Source: Gallionellaceae bacterium CG11_big_fil_rev_8_21_14_0_20_60_62 (GTDB taxonomy: Bacteria > Pseudomonadota > Gammaproteobacteria > Burkholderiales > Gallionellaceae). From it: a stretch of 37,218 bases of DNA. This document shows, in pieces, positions 8,654 through 17,727 of the stretch. The notes below the pieces were generated by a model, which saw only the letters and a program-made list of their open reading frames with translations, did not search any database and was not told where the DNA came from. Where the stretch lies: the NCBI GenBank assembly GCA_002787455.1, contig PCWU01000051.1, positions 19,217 through 56,434 on the forward strand, given 5' to 3'. How positions within the stretch are numbered: the first letter of the stretch is position 1; every line of letters starts with the position of its first letter. Position numbers and translations under genes: made by a program.

Positions 8654-8790
8654 CGCAGATTACACAGATTACGCAGATTTCCACAGATAAAACAACAAGA
8701 ACCACTGGATCAGCTTACTCACCTTTGGCGTGGTCCGGCACTCATTCTGGATCACCGGAAAATTTGCGTTAATCTGCTGGCTGAACTGCG
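8654..8790. repeat. Degenerate inverted repeat with CAGATTAC units, recX-alaS gap
   Basis: The left arm (8654-8680) has direct copies of an ACAGATTACGCAGATT-like unit. A weaker reverse-complement arm lies at 8760-8790, where AATTTGCGTTAATCTG pairs imperfectly with CAGATTACGCAGATTT. The layout resembles the elements at 843-946 and 6276-6361, but the sequence family differs and the match is poorer. The rest of the 269-base gap shows no gene. Confidence 0.45.
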
Positions 8791-8831
8791 TTTTTAAGGT
8801 TTATTGAACAATCATGGCTAGCGGTGATCCG

Positions 8832-11492
8832 ATGAAAAGCAGTGAGATTCGCCAGAAATTCCTCGACTATTTTGCCTCCAAAGGCCATACCGTCGTACCA
8901 AGCAGTTCGCTGGTGCCGCACGAAGACCCGACGCTGTTGTTCACCAACGCGGGGATGAACCAGTTCAAGGATGTGTTCCTCGGTTTCGACAAGCGACCCT
9001 ATACCCGCGCTACGTCTTCGCAAAAATGTGTGCGCGCCGGCGGCAAGCACAACGACCTGGAAAACGTCGGTTACACCGCACGTCACCACACCTTTTTTGA
9101 AATGCTGGGCAACTTCAGCTTCGGCGATTACTTCAAGCGTGATGCCATCAATTACGCATGGGAGCTGCTGACCGAAGTATTCAAACTGCCCAGGGAAAAA
9201 CTCTACGTCACCGTGTATGCCGAGGATGATGAGGCATACAACATCTGGACCAAGGAGGTCGGTCTGGAAGTCTCCCGCGTGATCCGCATCGGCGACAACA
9301 AGGGCGCGCGCTACGCGTCCGACAACTTCTGGATGATGGGCGACACCGGCCCCTGCGGCCCCTGCACCGAAATTTTCTACGACCACGGCGCGCACATCCC
9401 CGGCGGTTTGCCCGGCACGCCGGAAGAAGACGGCGACCGCTATATCGAAATCTGGAACAACGTGTTCATGCAGTACAACCGCGACGAAGCCGGCGTGATG
9501 CATCCGCTGCCCAAGCCTTCCGTCGATACCGGCATGGGGCTGGAGCGCATCTCGGCGGTGCTGCAAGGCGTACACGCCAACTACGAGATCGACCTGTTTG
9601 TCAGTCTCATTGACGCTGCGCGACGTGAGTTGTGGGCGGTTGCAATAGACGATAGTTTTGCTGCACCACTTAACGACTCATCCTTTGACTCTCCGTCATT
9701 GCGAGTCATCGCAGACCATATCCGCTCATGCGCTTTCTTGGTCTCTGACGGAGTGATTCCTGGTAATGAAGGCCGTGGCTATGTACTGCGACGAATCACA
9801 CGACGCGCAATCCGTCACGGTTACAAGCTCGGTGCTCGAAGACCGTTCTTTTATCGGCTTGTGATAGAGCTCGTCCGTCAGATGGGTGATGCTTATCCTA
9901 ATTTAGCTGCCAATCAACAGCGAGTGATGGATGTGTTGAAGCAAGAAGAAGAACGTTTCTTTCAGACCATCGAACACGGCATGGCCTATCTCGAAGCCGA
10001 TCTGGCCGAGATGGAAAAGACGGGCGTAAAGGTATTCAACGGAGAAATCGCCTTCAAGCTGCACGACACCTACGGCTTCCCGCTTGATCTGACCGCCGAC
10101 ATCTGCCGCGAGCGCGGGGTTACGGTGGACGATGCCGCCTTCAATGCCGCGATGGCGCGCCAGAAGGAACAGGCGCGCGCCGCCGGCAAATTCAAGATGG
10201 CCGCAAATCTCGACTATTCCGGCCCGGCGACCACCTTCCACGGTTACGACACGCTGGAACACAATGGCAACATACTTGCCTTGTACAAGGATGGCACCGA
10301 AGTGAACGAACTGGTCGAAGGCGACCTAGGCGTGGTGGTGCTGGACGACACCCCGTTCTATGCCGAATCCGGCGGCCAAGTCGGCGACAGCGGCGAACTG
10401 CGCAGCGTGCACGGCATCTTTGCAGTCGAGGATACACAGAAGATTCAGGCGGCGGTGTTCGGCCACCACGGCGTGGTGAAGACCGGCAAGCTTTCCGTGG
10501 GTAATGGCGTGAATGCGCGCGTGGACATGCAGGCGCGGGCGCGGACCGAGCGCAACCATTCGGTGACACACCTGATGCACAAGGCTTTGCGCGAGGTGCT
10601 GGGCGCGCATGTGCAACAGAAGGGGTCGCAGGTCGATGCCGACAAGACGCGTTTCGATTTCGTGCAGAACCAGCCGATGACGGATGCCGATATCCGCCGC
10701 GTGGAGGCGCTCGTCAATACGGAGATCCTCGCTAATAGCGCGACCGAAGCCAGCGTGATGCGCATTGAGGATGCGCAGAAGACGGGGGCAATGATGCTGT
10801 TCGGCGAGAAGTACGGCGACGAAGTGCGTGTGCTGTCCATCGGTAGTTCAAAAGAGTTGTGCGGTGGGACGCACGTAAAGCGCACCGGCGACATCGGCCT
10901 GTTCAAGATCGTGGCCGAAAGCGGTGTCGCGGCCGGCATTCGCCGCATCGAAGCGGTGACCGGCGAGGGCGCGCTGGCGCGGGTGCAACAGCAGGAAGAT
11001 CAATTGCAGCAAGTGGCCGATGCGGTAAAAGTGCAACCACAGGAAGCGGCGGCGCGTGTCGCACAGATCATTGATCACGTGAAAATACTGGAGAAGGAGC
11101 TTGCCGCACTGAAATCGAAACTCGCTTCCGCGCAGGGCGACGAATTGGTCGCGCAAGCCCAGGACATCAGCGGGGTGAAAGTGCTGGCTGCCAGGCTGGA
11201 CGGCGCCGATGTGGCGACCCTGCGCGAGACCATGGACAAGCTGCGCGACAAGCTGAAGTCCGCGGCGATTGTGCTGGCTGCGGTGAATGAGGGTAAAGTG
11301 AGTTTGATCGCGGGGGTGACGGCTGATGCGACCGCGAAAGTGAAGGCGGGCGAGTTGGTGAATTTCGTCGCGCAACAAATCGGCGGCAAGGGCGGCGGCA
11401 GACCGGATATGGCGCAGGCGGGGGGCACGCAACCGGAGCATCTGGCCAAAGCGCTGGCCTCGGTTCCGGATTGGGTAAAGTTGAAACTTTGA
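8832..11492 (+). CDS. alaS: Alanine--tRNA ligase
   Basis: AlaRS charges tRNA-Ala and clears mischarged Ser/Gly-tRNA. I start at the ATG at 8832 (MKSSEIRQKFLDYFASKGH), the family's usual N-terminus, giving 886 aa; an ATG at 8814 would add six residues. Motif 2 is seen in HHTFFEMLGNFSFGDYFK, motif 3 in GMGLERISAVLQG. The editing domain has H576 and H580 (HSVTHLMH) and the zinc-site C677/H681 in CGGTH; the C-terminal oligomerisation/DHHA1 domain ends with GGKGGGRPDMAQAGG. Residues about 257-377 (9600-9960) are encoded in DNA with lower G+C and different codon use, and include an extra segment of about 12 residues (near ELWAVAIDDSFAAPLND) relative to E. coli AlaS. Confidence 0.98.
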   Translation: MKSSEIRQKFLDYFASKGHTVVPSSSLVPHEDPTLLFTNAGMNQFKDVFLGFDKRPYTRATSSQKCVRAGGKHNDLENVGYTARHHTFFEMLGNFSFGDYFKRDAINYAWELLTEVFKLPREKLYVTVYAEDDEAYNIWTKEVGLEVSRVIRIGDNKGARYASDNFWMMGDTGPCGPCTEIFYDHGAHIPGGLPGTPEEDGDRYIEIWNNVFMQYNRDEAGVMHPLPKPSVDTGMGLERISAVLQGVHANYEIDLFVSLIDAARRELWAVAIDDSFAAPLNDSSFDSPSLRVIADHIRSCAFLVSDGVIPGNEGRGYVLRRITRRAIRHGYKLGARRPFFYRLVIELVRQMGDAYPNLAANQQRVMDVLKQEEERFFQTIEHGMAYLEADLAEMEKTGVKVFNGEIAFKLHDTYGFPLDLTADICRERGVTVDDAAFNAAMARQKEQARAAGKFKMAANLDYSGPATTFHGYDTLEHNGNILALYKDGTEVNELVEGDLGVVVLDDTPFYAESGGQVGDSGELRSVHGIFAVEDTQKIQAAVFGHHGVVKTGKLSVGNGVNARVDMQARARTERNHSVTHLMHKALREVLGAHVQQKGSQVDADKTRFDFVQNQPMTDADIRRVEALVNTEILANSATEASVMRIEDAQKTGAMMLFGEKYGDEVRVLSIGSSKELCGGTHVKRTGDIGLFKIVAESGVAAGIRRIEAVTGEGALARVQQQEDQLQQVADAVKVQPQEAAARVAQIIDHVKILEKELAALKSKLASAQGDELVAQAQDISGVKVLAARLDGADVATLRETMDKLRDKLKSAAIVLAAVNEGKVSLIAGVTADATAKVKAGELVNFVAQQIGGKGGGRPDMAQAGGTQPEHLAKALASVPDWVKLKL

Positions 11493-11620
11493 TCGAATAG
11501 ACGCGTAATTGCCCGTCTGTTCTTGTGTTCGGGGTTAACGCAACCGGAGTAAATTGACCGGAGTCCATCGGGGATCGGAGTGGGGCTTTCAAACCATAGC
11601 GGACGCTCAAGGGAGAATCG

Positions 11621-12079
11621 ATGCTGATGCAGACCGGCGATACGATTTTGCTGGTGGAAGACGAGGAATCTTCGATCCTGTTGGTGCAGCAGGCGGTGGT
11701 CGCTTGTTCCGGCAATCTGCATTTGGCGGTGGTGCCGGACAGCGTTGCCGCGCTGGATTGGCTTTCGGCCGAAACCTCCCATGGTCATCCGGTGCCGCGC
11801 CTGATTCTGATTGATCTTAAATTACCCAAACTGATTGGTCTGGCGGTGTTGCGCACGCTGCGCATGGATCGGCGATTGCAGCAAGTTCCCGTTGTGGTTT
11901 TTTCGCAAAGCCATGAACCGCCGGATGTGGTGCTGGCTTACCAGATTGGCGCAAACAGCTTCGTACAGAAACCCGGAACCCTGGCGGAATTCAGCCAGTT
12001 AATGGGTGAATTGCTGGCGTTGGGCTGGTTGGGCGAGGCCGGTTTGGGCAAGCCTTTGTCGCAAAGCCTGTCGACATGA
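11621..12079 (+). CDS. Stand-alone response regulator receiver protein
   Basis: This 152-residue protein is a single CheY-like receiver domain of the Rcp1 type, with no output domain. The acidic pair E13/D14 (LLVEDEE), the phosphate acceptor D65 (LILIDLKLPK), the switch residue S95 (VVFSQS) and K117 (SFVQKP) are all present, so it should be phosphorylated by a histidine kinase. None lies in the window. The ATG has a strong AAGGGAGA site. Its last 4 bases overlap the start of the GGDEF gene, which implies coupled translation and a shared signalling task, perhaps control of the cyclase by protein contact. Confidence 0.88.
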   Translation: MLMQTGDTILLVEDEESSILLVQQAVVACSGNLHLAVVPDSVAALDWLSAETSHGHPVPRLILIDLKLPKLIGLAVLRTLRMDRRLQQVPVVVFSQSHEPPDVVLAYQIGANSFVQKPGTLAEFSQLMGELLALGWLGEAGLGKPLSQSLST

Positions 12080-13857
12080 AAGTGTTGCGAACTTTGTTTG
12101 TCGCCACTGCCGGGGCGGATGCGGACCGCGTCGTCCAGGCTTTTGCCGCAAGCGGTTATCGGCTGACACCCTGCCATGCGGTAAATATGCCTTCACTCAA
12201 GGCGTGCCTGCGCGAACTGCCGCAGATCATCTTCATTTTTCCCGGGTCAAGATTATCGATTGAAAAAGTGGTTGCCGTGCTGCGCGCGGGAGAGATGGAT
12301 ATCCCCTTTATTGTCCTGCTGCGTGAGCCGGGCCAACTCAATTTAACCGAGACGATGCAATTGGGCGCGCAGGATTGCGTGGCGCTGGAAGACAGTCAGC
12401 GCCTTGTGCCCACAGTGGAGCGCGAACTGGTGGCAGCTGTTTTACGCTATAACCTGCGCGAACAGATCGTCACCGACCACCTGTTGCAGGAAATCGACCA
12501 GTACATTCTGCATAAATATCCGATGCACGAGGTGGCCGGCCGCATCTGCCAGCGGATGGTTGATTTGTTTGGTTTCAGTTTGGTCTGGCTGGGCATGAAG
12601 GCGGCTGATGGAACGATCGAAATCAGCGACGCGGCGGGGGCGAAAAATTATTTGAAAAATATCGCGGTGAGCTGGGACGATACGCCGCGGGGGGGCGGAC
12701 CGGCCGGGGTTGCGGTGCGCGAGAATCGGCCGGTCGTGCTGAGCACCGATGCGCCGCAGTTTGCACCGTGGCGCGCGCGCGCGGAACAACACGGCCTGCG
12801 CCGTATCCTGGCTATCCCGTTGGGCTTGCATGGCGAAGTCATTGGCGTGCTGCTGATGTATTCGGCGCAGGAGAGCGCTTTTGATTCCTTTGCCGTCAGC
12901 CGGCTTTCCGCGTTTGCCGCGCGCGTCACCGTGGCGATTATCGAGGCAAGGGAACAACAGGAATTGCGCCTGATGGAAGTCGCCATGCGCAATGCTTCTA
13001 ACGCCATGTTTATTACCGATTACGCGGGGAAGGTGGAATGGATGAACCAGGCGCTGACCCGCATCAGCGGCTATACGCGGGAGGAAATCATTGGGCGTAC
13101 ACCGCACGTTTTTTCATCCGGGCTGCATGAGCCGACTTTTTGGCAGGAGATGTGGTTGCGCATCGCCAGTGGCCAGGATTGGCGCGGAGATATCGTTAAC
13201 CGGAAAAAATCGGGGGAGCTGTATACGGTCACCCAGAGTATCTCGCCCCTGTTCGGGGAAAAAGGAGAGCTGATCAATTTTCTGGCGGTGCAGCAGGATA
13301 TTTCGGAAAAGCGCCGCCTGGAGGAAGAGATTCACTATCTCGCCTATCACGATGCACTGACCGAACTGCCGAACCGTATGCTGTTCCAGGACCGGCTGCA
13401 GCAGGAGATCATCCAGGCCAAACGCAACAAAAGCGAATTTGCCGTCCTGTTTATTGATCTTGACGGCTTCAAGGCGGTGAACGACGCGCGCGGACATGCG
13501 ACTGGCGACAATCTGCTGCAGATTGTCGCGCAGCGTTTGCGCGGCTGCGTGCGCGAGGGTGATACGGTGGCCCGCCTCGGGGGCGATGAATTTACCATTC
13601 TGCTGCGCGGGGTGGGGCATGGTGAAGGCTTGCATCGCGTGTTGCGCAAGATCATCAAATTAGTGGCGCAACCGTATGAACTGGGCGAGCACGCGGAAAC
13701 AGTGACGGCCAGCATCGGCATCAGCCTTTATCCGCAAGATGCCACCGGTGTCGAAAAGCTGCTGATCCATGCGGATGAAGCGATGTATCGCGCGAAACAG
13801 GGCGGCAAGAATCGCTGGGTGATCTATGGGCAGGCGGACGTCGTCATGCCCGATTGA
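12076..13857 (+). CDS. Diguanylate cyclase with REC-like, GAF and PAS domains
   Basis: The C-terminal GGDEF domain (about residues 420-585) should make cyclic di-GMP from two GTP. The active-site GGDEF is at 502-506 and an intact product-inhibition I-site, RxxD (REGD), is at 493-496. Upstream come a receiver-like segment (about 1-120) lacking a clear phosphoacceptor aspartate, a GAF domain (about 150-300) and a PAS/PAC domain (about 305-415, ending VQQDISEKRRLEEE). No membrane segment or EAL domain is seen, so it is probably cytoplasmic and its signal is unknown. It starts within the stop codon of the receiver gene (ATGA) and ends 13 bases from the convergent waaF. Confidence 0.93.
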   Translation: MKVLRTLFVATAGADADRVVQAFAASGYRLTPCHAVNMPSLKACLRELPQIIFIFPGSRLSIEKVVAVLRAGEMDIPFIVLLREPGQLNLTETMQLGAQDCVALEDSQRLVPTVERELVAAVLRYNLREQIVTDHLLQEIDQYILHKYPMHEVAGRICQRMVDLFGFSLVWLGMKAADGTIEISDAAGAKNYLKNIAVSWDDTPRGGGPAGVAVRENRPVVLSTDAPQFAPWRARAEQHGLRRILAIPLGLHGEVIGVLLMYSAQESAFDSFAVSRLSAFAARVTVAIIEAREQQELRLMEVAMRNASNAMFITDYAGKVEWMNQALTRISGYTREEIIGRTPHVFSSGLHEPTFWQEMWLRIASGQDWRGDIVNRKKSGELYTVTQSISPLFGEKGELINFLAVQQDISEKRRLEEEIHYLAYHDALTELPNRMLFQDRLQQEIIQAKRNKSEFAVLFIDLDGFKAVNDARGHATGDNLLQIVAQRLRGCVREGDTVARLGGDEFTILLRGVGHGEGLHRVLRKIIKLVAQPYELGEHAETVTASIGISLYPQDATGVEKLLIHADEAMYRAKQGGKNRWVIYGQADVVMPD

Positions 13858-13870
13858 GCCGTGCCGGCAA

Positions 13871-14884
13871 TCAACGATCCCCGGGCGGCGGGATGTGTTG
13901 CGCGACGGTTTGCGGCGTCAGCTTCAGCATGCAGTCGAAGTGGCCGAGCGGGCATTCGCGTTTGAAGCAGGGGCTGCAGGGCAAATCAAGCTTCAGAACC
14001 TGTGCCCGCGCTGACAGCGGCGGGGTAAATTGCGGGCTGCTGGAACCGAAGATCGCCAGCAGCGGACGGTTTAGCGCGGCCGCGATGTGCATCAATCCGG
14101 AGTCGTTGCTGACGACCAGATCGGCCCCCGCCAGCAGCGCGATTGCCTCGGCCAGATCGGTGTCGCCGCACAGATTTCGCGCCCGCCGATTGCCCAAGGC
14201 GACTATCTTTTCGCCCAGTTCCCTGTCCTTGGGCGAGCCGATCAGCCATACCTGATAACCTCTACCAAGCAATTGTTGCGCCAGTTCGGCATAGTAGTGC
14301 GCTGGCCAGCGTTTGGCCGGTCCGTATTCCGCGCCGGGGCAAAACACGGCAATCGGCCGGTCATGCGAAAGTTTGAATTTGGCCAGCGCGGCAGCCTGTT
14401 CTTCCGCGGAGATTTGCAGCCGTGGCGCGGGCACCGGGCGTGCCACTTCTGTCCCCTTGGCTTCGGCCAGCGCGGCGAAGCGTTCCACCATCAGCGGCAG
14501 TTTGGTTCTGCTCAAGCGGCGCGCATCGTTGAGCAGACCGAAGCGGGCTTCGCTGATGAAGCCGGTGCGCAGGGGAATATTGGCAAAGTAAGGCAGCAGT
14601 GCGGATTTCCAGGAGTTGGGCAGCACGATGGTCTGGTCATAGCCGCCGGCACGCAACTGCGCCCCCAGTTTTCGCCGCGCCCCCAACGCCAATGAACCGT
14701 GGGCAAACGGGTTGGGAATGATCGTGTGCACCTGCGGCATCAGGCGCAGGAGTTTTTCCGTCCAGGGCGGCGCGAACACGTCGATTTGCGCCCCGGGATG
14801 GCGCTGATGCAACCGCTCCAGCATCGGTTGCATCAGCACGCAATCACCCACCCAACTGGGGGTGACGACGAGAATTTTTTTCAT
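13871..14884 (-). CDS. waaF: ADP-heptose--LPS heptosyltransferase II
   Basis: WaaF is a family 9 glycosyltransferase that adds the second heptose to the inner core of lipopolysaccharide at the cytoplasmic face of the inner membrane. I start at the ATG at 14884 (MKKILVVTPSWVGDCVLMQPML), giving 337 aa; the frame stays open upstream but that extension is not protein-like. Features are the N-terminal Rossmann strand, FCPGAEYGPAKRWP, LIGSPKDRELGEKI, and the nucleotide-sugar site VVSNDSGLMHIAAALNRP. CSPCFKRECPLGHFDCM near the end is typical of WaaF. It is the last gene of the ilvE-zinc finger-waaF run and implies a Gram-negative LPS-bearing cell. Confidence 0.95.
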   Translation of the reverse strand: MKKILVVTPSWVGDCVLMQPMLERLHQRHPGAQIDVFAPPWTEKLLRLMPQVHTIIPNPFAHGSLALGARRKLGAQLRAGGYDQTIVLPNSWKSALLPYFANIPLRTGFISEARFGLLNDARRLSRTKLPLMVERFAALAEAKGTEVARPVPAPRLQISAEEQAAALAKFKLSHDRPIAVFCPGAEYGPAKRWPAHYYAELAQQLLGRGYQVWLIGSPKDRELGEKIVALGNRRARNLCGDTDLAEAIALLAGADLVVSNDSGLMHIAAALNRPLLAIFGSSSPQFTPPLSARAQVLKLDLPCSPCFKRECPLGHFDCMLKLTPQTVAQHIPPPGDR

Positions 14885-14930
14885 TGGATGTGAAACGAAT
14901 AGATTGGAGTAATCCCGGCCGTTGTTGGAT

Positions 14931-15131
14931 TTAATGATGGCCTTTTGGTAACTCGCCTTTGAACTTGTACACCGTACCGCAATACGGGCAGGTCGCCTCG
15001 CCCAGTTTTTCCACCGGGATGGCAACGCGCGGGTGGGCGCTCCACAAACTGACTGCCGGGGTCGGGCAAAACAAAGGCAGAGCCGATGCGGTCACTTCGA
15101 CGTAACGCTGCTTGAGCGGGGTATCTGACAT
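14931..15131 (-). CDS. Small zinc-finger protein (zf-CHCC type)
   Basis: A 66-residue protein with a zf-CHCC domain. The zinc ligands are probably C22 (FCPTP), H33 (WSAHPRV), C48 and C51 (CPYCGTVYKFKG). The domain is shared with the mitochondrial complex I subunit NDUFS6, but the role of the bacterial stand-alone form is unknown to me. A strong AGGAG site lies before the ATG at 15131. It sits between ilvE and waaF, an order seen in other betaproteobacteria, and is likely transcribed with them. Confidence 0.9.
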   Translation of the reverse strand: MSDTPLKQRYVEVTASALPLFCPTPAVSLWSAHPRVAIPVEKLGEATCPYCGTVYKFKGELPKGHH

Positions 15132-15151
15132 GATTTCTCCTGAACGTGGAT

Positions 15152-16072
15152 TTAAACGTGCGCCAGCCAGTCGGCGTACTTCGGGTTCTTGCCGCTGACG
15201 ATGTCAAAGAATGCCTGTTGCAAGCGGGTGGTGACAGGGCCGCGGCTGCCGCTGCCGATAACCCGGGTGTCCAGTTCACGGATCGGCGTCACTTCCGCCG
15301 CGGTGCCGGTGAAGAAGGCCTCCTCGGCACAATACACTTCGTCGCGGGTGATGCGCTTCTCGATCAAATCGATTCCCATGTCACTGGCCAGCGTCAGAAT
15401 CGAGTCACGCGTGATGCCTTCCAGGCAGGAGGTCAGATCGGGCGTATAAAGCTTGCCTTTCTTGACGATGAAAATGTTCTCACCCGCTCCTTCCGCGACA
15501 TAGCCGTCCACATCCAGTAGCATCGCCTCGTCATAGCCGTCCTGCGCCACTTCCTGGTGGGCAAGGATGGAATTGGTGTAAGTGCCGACCGATTTGGAGC
15601 GGCACATATTGATGTTGACGTGGTGGCGGGTGAAGCTGGACGTCTTGACGCGGATTCCATTGGCCATCCCTTCCTCGCCCAGATAGGCGCCCCACGACCA
15701 GGCGGCGATGGCGACATGCACGCTGATGTTGGTGGCGGCGATACCCATCCCCTCGGAGCCGAAGAACACGATGGGGCGGATGTAGCAGGATTCCAGCTTG
15801 TTGGCGCGCACCACTTCCTTTTGCGCCTCGATCAGCGTCTGTTTATCGAACGGCATCTTCATCTTGAAAATATAGGCCGAATTGAACAGGCGGTCGGTAT
15901 GCTCCTGCAGGCGGAAAATCGCGGTACCCTGCGTTGTCTTGTATGCCCGCACCCCTTCGAATACCCCCATGCCGTAGTGCAGGGTATGGGTCAGCACGTG
16001 GGTGGTGGCATCGCGCCAGGGGACGAGTTTGCCGTCGTGCCAGATGAAGCCGTCGCGGTCGGACATGGACAT
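15152..16072 (-). CDS. ilvE: Branched-chain amino acid aminotransferase
   Basis: IlvE is a fold-IV PLP transaminase that makes the last step of leucine, isoleucine and valine synthesis with glutamate as amino donor. It is 306 aa. The N-terminus FIWHDGKLVPWRDATTHVLTHTLHYGMGVFEG and the PLP lysine K160 (CRSKSVGTYTNS) are clear, as are EGAGENIFIV and FFTGTAAEVTPI. The ATG at 16072 is preceded by AAGGA; a second ATG two codons later is possible. It heads the minus-strand run that continues to the zinc-finger gene and waaF. It is divergent from the cyclase gene. Confidence 0.96.
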   Translation of the reverse strand: MSMSDRDGFIWHDGKLVPWRDATTHVLTHTLHYGMGVFEGVRAYKTTQGTAIFRLQEHTDRLFNSAYIFKMKMPFDKQTLIEAQKEVVRANKLESCYIRPIVFFGSEGMGIAATNISVHVAIAAWSWGAYLGEEGMANGIRVKTSSFTRHHVNINMCRSKSVGTYTNSILAHQEVAQDGYDEAMLLDVDGYVAEGAGENIFIVKKGKLYTPDLTSCLEGITRDSILTLASDMGIDLIEKRITRDEVYCAEEAFFTGTAAEVTPIRELDTRVIGSGSRGPVTTRLQQAFFDIVSGKNPKYADWLAHV

Positions 16073-16241
16073 GGTGTGGTTCCTTGGGGTTGAATCATCA
16101 ATTTGAAGGGCGCAATTCTAGCCTTTTCCATGCCGATATTGAAGCGCGCCGGGAATTGTTATGCATGCCTCTATCTCTTTCGGCATATTCCCTTTATCAC
16201 GGCTTCGTGCAATCATCCCGCACGTGAACAAGGGAGGCCGT

Positions 16242-17558
16242 GTGGCGCAACATATCAGCTCGCAGGAAATCAAGCCGGGTGTACTGGATTCGCAGGAAGA
16301 CAAGCTGCGCAAGAGCCTGCTCATCTTCACTGCCGCCTTTATGACCTTTGCCGTCATGCTGTGGCTGGCGATCTACTGGGCGATGGGGGTGCAATTCTCC
16401 AGCAATGTGCCGCTCGGCTATCAATTAATTTCGGTCGGTTCGCTGCTGTATTACATGAGGACCCGCAATTTTGTGGTTTTCCGTTTTATCCAGCTTTCTC
16501 TGTTCCTGTTCGCCCCCTTCATCATGCAGTGGAGCATGGGGAGTTCAGTGACCTCGAGCGGGGTGACGCTGTGGGCCTTGTTGGCGCCGATCGGCGCGTT
16601 GGTGGCGGCGAACTGGCGCGAATCGATTCCTTGGTTCTTTGCATACATCGTGCTGACCGCGGTGTCTGGTTTTTTTGACTACATGCTGGGAAACGGCGGC
16701 AGCGGTGGTATTCCGATGAACACCATCGGCCTGTTTTTCGCCCTTAATTTTGCCGCGATGTCCTCCATCCTGTATTTCCTGGTGCGGCATTTCGTCATCG
16801 AGACGGAAAAAATCAAGGAACAACTCGATCGGCAACATGCCTTGCTGGCGGAAGAGCAGAAGAAATCGGAGCGTGTGCTGTTCAATGTGTTGCCGTCGAA
16901 TATCGCCGAGCGCCTGAAGAGCAAAGAGGGGCTGATCGCCGACGGTTATGCGGATGTGACGGTGATGTTCGCTGATCTGGTCAACTTCACCCAACTGACC
17001 GAGCAGATGTCGCCGGAGCAGATGGTGGGCCTGCTGAATGAACTGTTCTCCGAATTTGACGAACTGAGCGAGAAGTTTGGTCTGGAAAAGATCAAGACCA
17101 TCGGTGATGCCTACATGGTGGTGGGCGGGTTGACGCGCGATCGACAGGACTACGCGCACGATATCGTGAACATGGCGCTGGCAATCATCGAGTGCGTGGC
17201 CAGGCACCCGCTTGCCGCCAAGCTTGATCTGGGGGTGCATGTCGGGATCGCTACCGGGCCGGTGGTGGCCGGCGTGATTGGCACCAAACGCTTCATCTAT
17301 GACTTGTGGGGCGACACGGTGAACATCGCCAGCCGACTGACGGACGATGCCAAAGCCGGCCACATTCTCACCGACAAACTGACCTATAACCGCCTGCGCC
17401 ATGATTTTTTGTTTGAGCCGCCCTGTGTGATGAACATCAAGGGCAAGGGCGAGATGGTGTCCTACCGGCTGGTCACCCGCGCGGATATGCAGGATATTTC
17501 CGGCAAAACCAATATCTATCAGTTGCCGCCCAAAGACAGCGCGCCTGCAACAGCCTGA
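16242..17558 (+). CDS. Membrane-bound class III adenylate cyclase
   Basis: The protein should make cAMP from ATP. I choose the GTG at 16242 because AGGGAGG ends 4 bases before it, giving 438 aa; earlier in-frame starts (16161, 16224) exist. Six hydrophobic segments fill residues about 25-190. A linking helix (TEKIKEQLDRQHALLAEEQKK) and RVLFNVLPSNIAERLK then lead to the catalytic domain. Metal ligands D245 (FADLVNF) and D289 (KTIGDAYM), the adenine-selecting K285 and D358 (YDLWGDTVN), and the transition-state N361/R365 are all present, so it is probably active and specific for ATP. The signal sensed by the membrane part is unknown. Confidence 0.92.
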   Translation: MAQHISSQEIKPGVLDSQEDKLRKSLLIFTAAFMTFAVMLWLAIYWAMGVQFSSNVPLGYQLISVGSLLYYMRTRNFVVFRFIQLSLFLFAPFIMQWSMGSSVTSSGVTLWALLAPIGALVAANWRESIPWFFAYIVLTAVSGFFDYMLGNGGSGGIPMNTIGLFFALNFAAMSSILYFLVRHFVIETEKIKEQLDRQHALLAEEQKKSERVLFNVLPSNIAERLKSKEGLIADGYADVTVMFADLVNFTQLTEQMSPEQMVGLLNELFSEFDELSEKFGLEKIKTIGDAYMVVGGLTRDRQDYAHDIVNMALAIIECVARHPLAAKLDLGVHVGIATGPVVAGVIGTKRFIYDLWGDTVNIASRLTDDAKAGHILTDKLTYNRLRHDFLFEPPCVMNIKGKGEMVSYRLVTRADMQDISGKTNIYQLPPKDSAPATA

Positions 17559-17575
17559 TTTCTCCAAAAAAGTAG

Positions 17576-17712
17576 TGGCCCGCGAAAAACACGAAAATCC
17601 CTCAAGCGTTCATTTGGCCATAACGGTTGGCGAGTTCACCCCCGAGGTGAGTTATGAAAAACCGCATAAGCAGTTGGTTTATTACCTGCTCCCCGTGGTT
17701 TTCGTGGACCAA
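17576..17712. repeat. Inverted repeat with CACGAAAA units, cyclase-glnE gap
   Basis: GGCCCGCGAAAAACACGAAA (from 17577) and a reverse-complement arm (about 17689-17709, CCCGTGGTTTTCGTGGACC) flank about 85 bases without a gene. The arms match at roughly 15 of 21 positions and carry a short direct repeat (CGAAAAACACGAAAA). It sits between two converging genes, so it may help end transcription from both sides. Confidence 0.55.
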
Positions 17713-17727
17713 AAGAGGTTTTTGGGT

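Noticed and set aside
11493..11620. Terminator after alaS (AGACG ... CGTCT near 11500-11520)
   Set aside because: The stem has only five pairs and no T-run follows; the gap otherwise shows only the ribosome binding site of the receiver gene.
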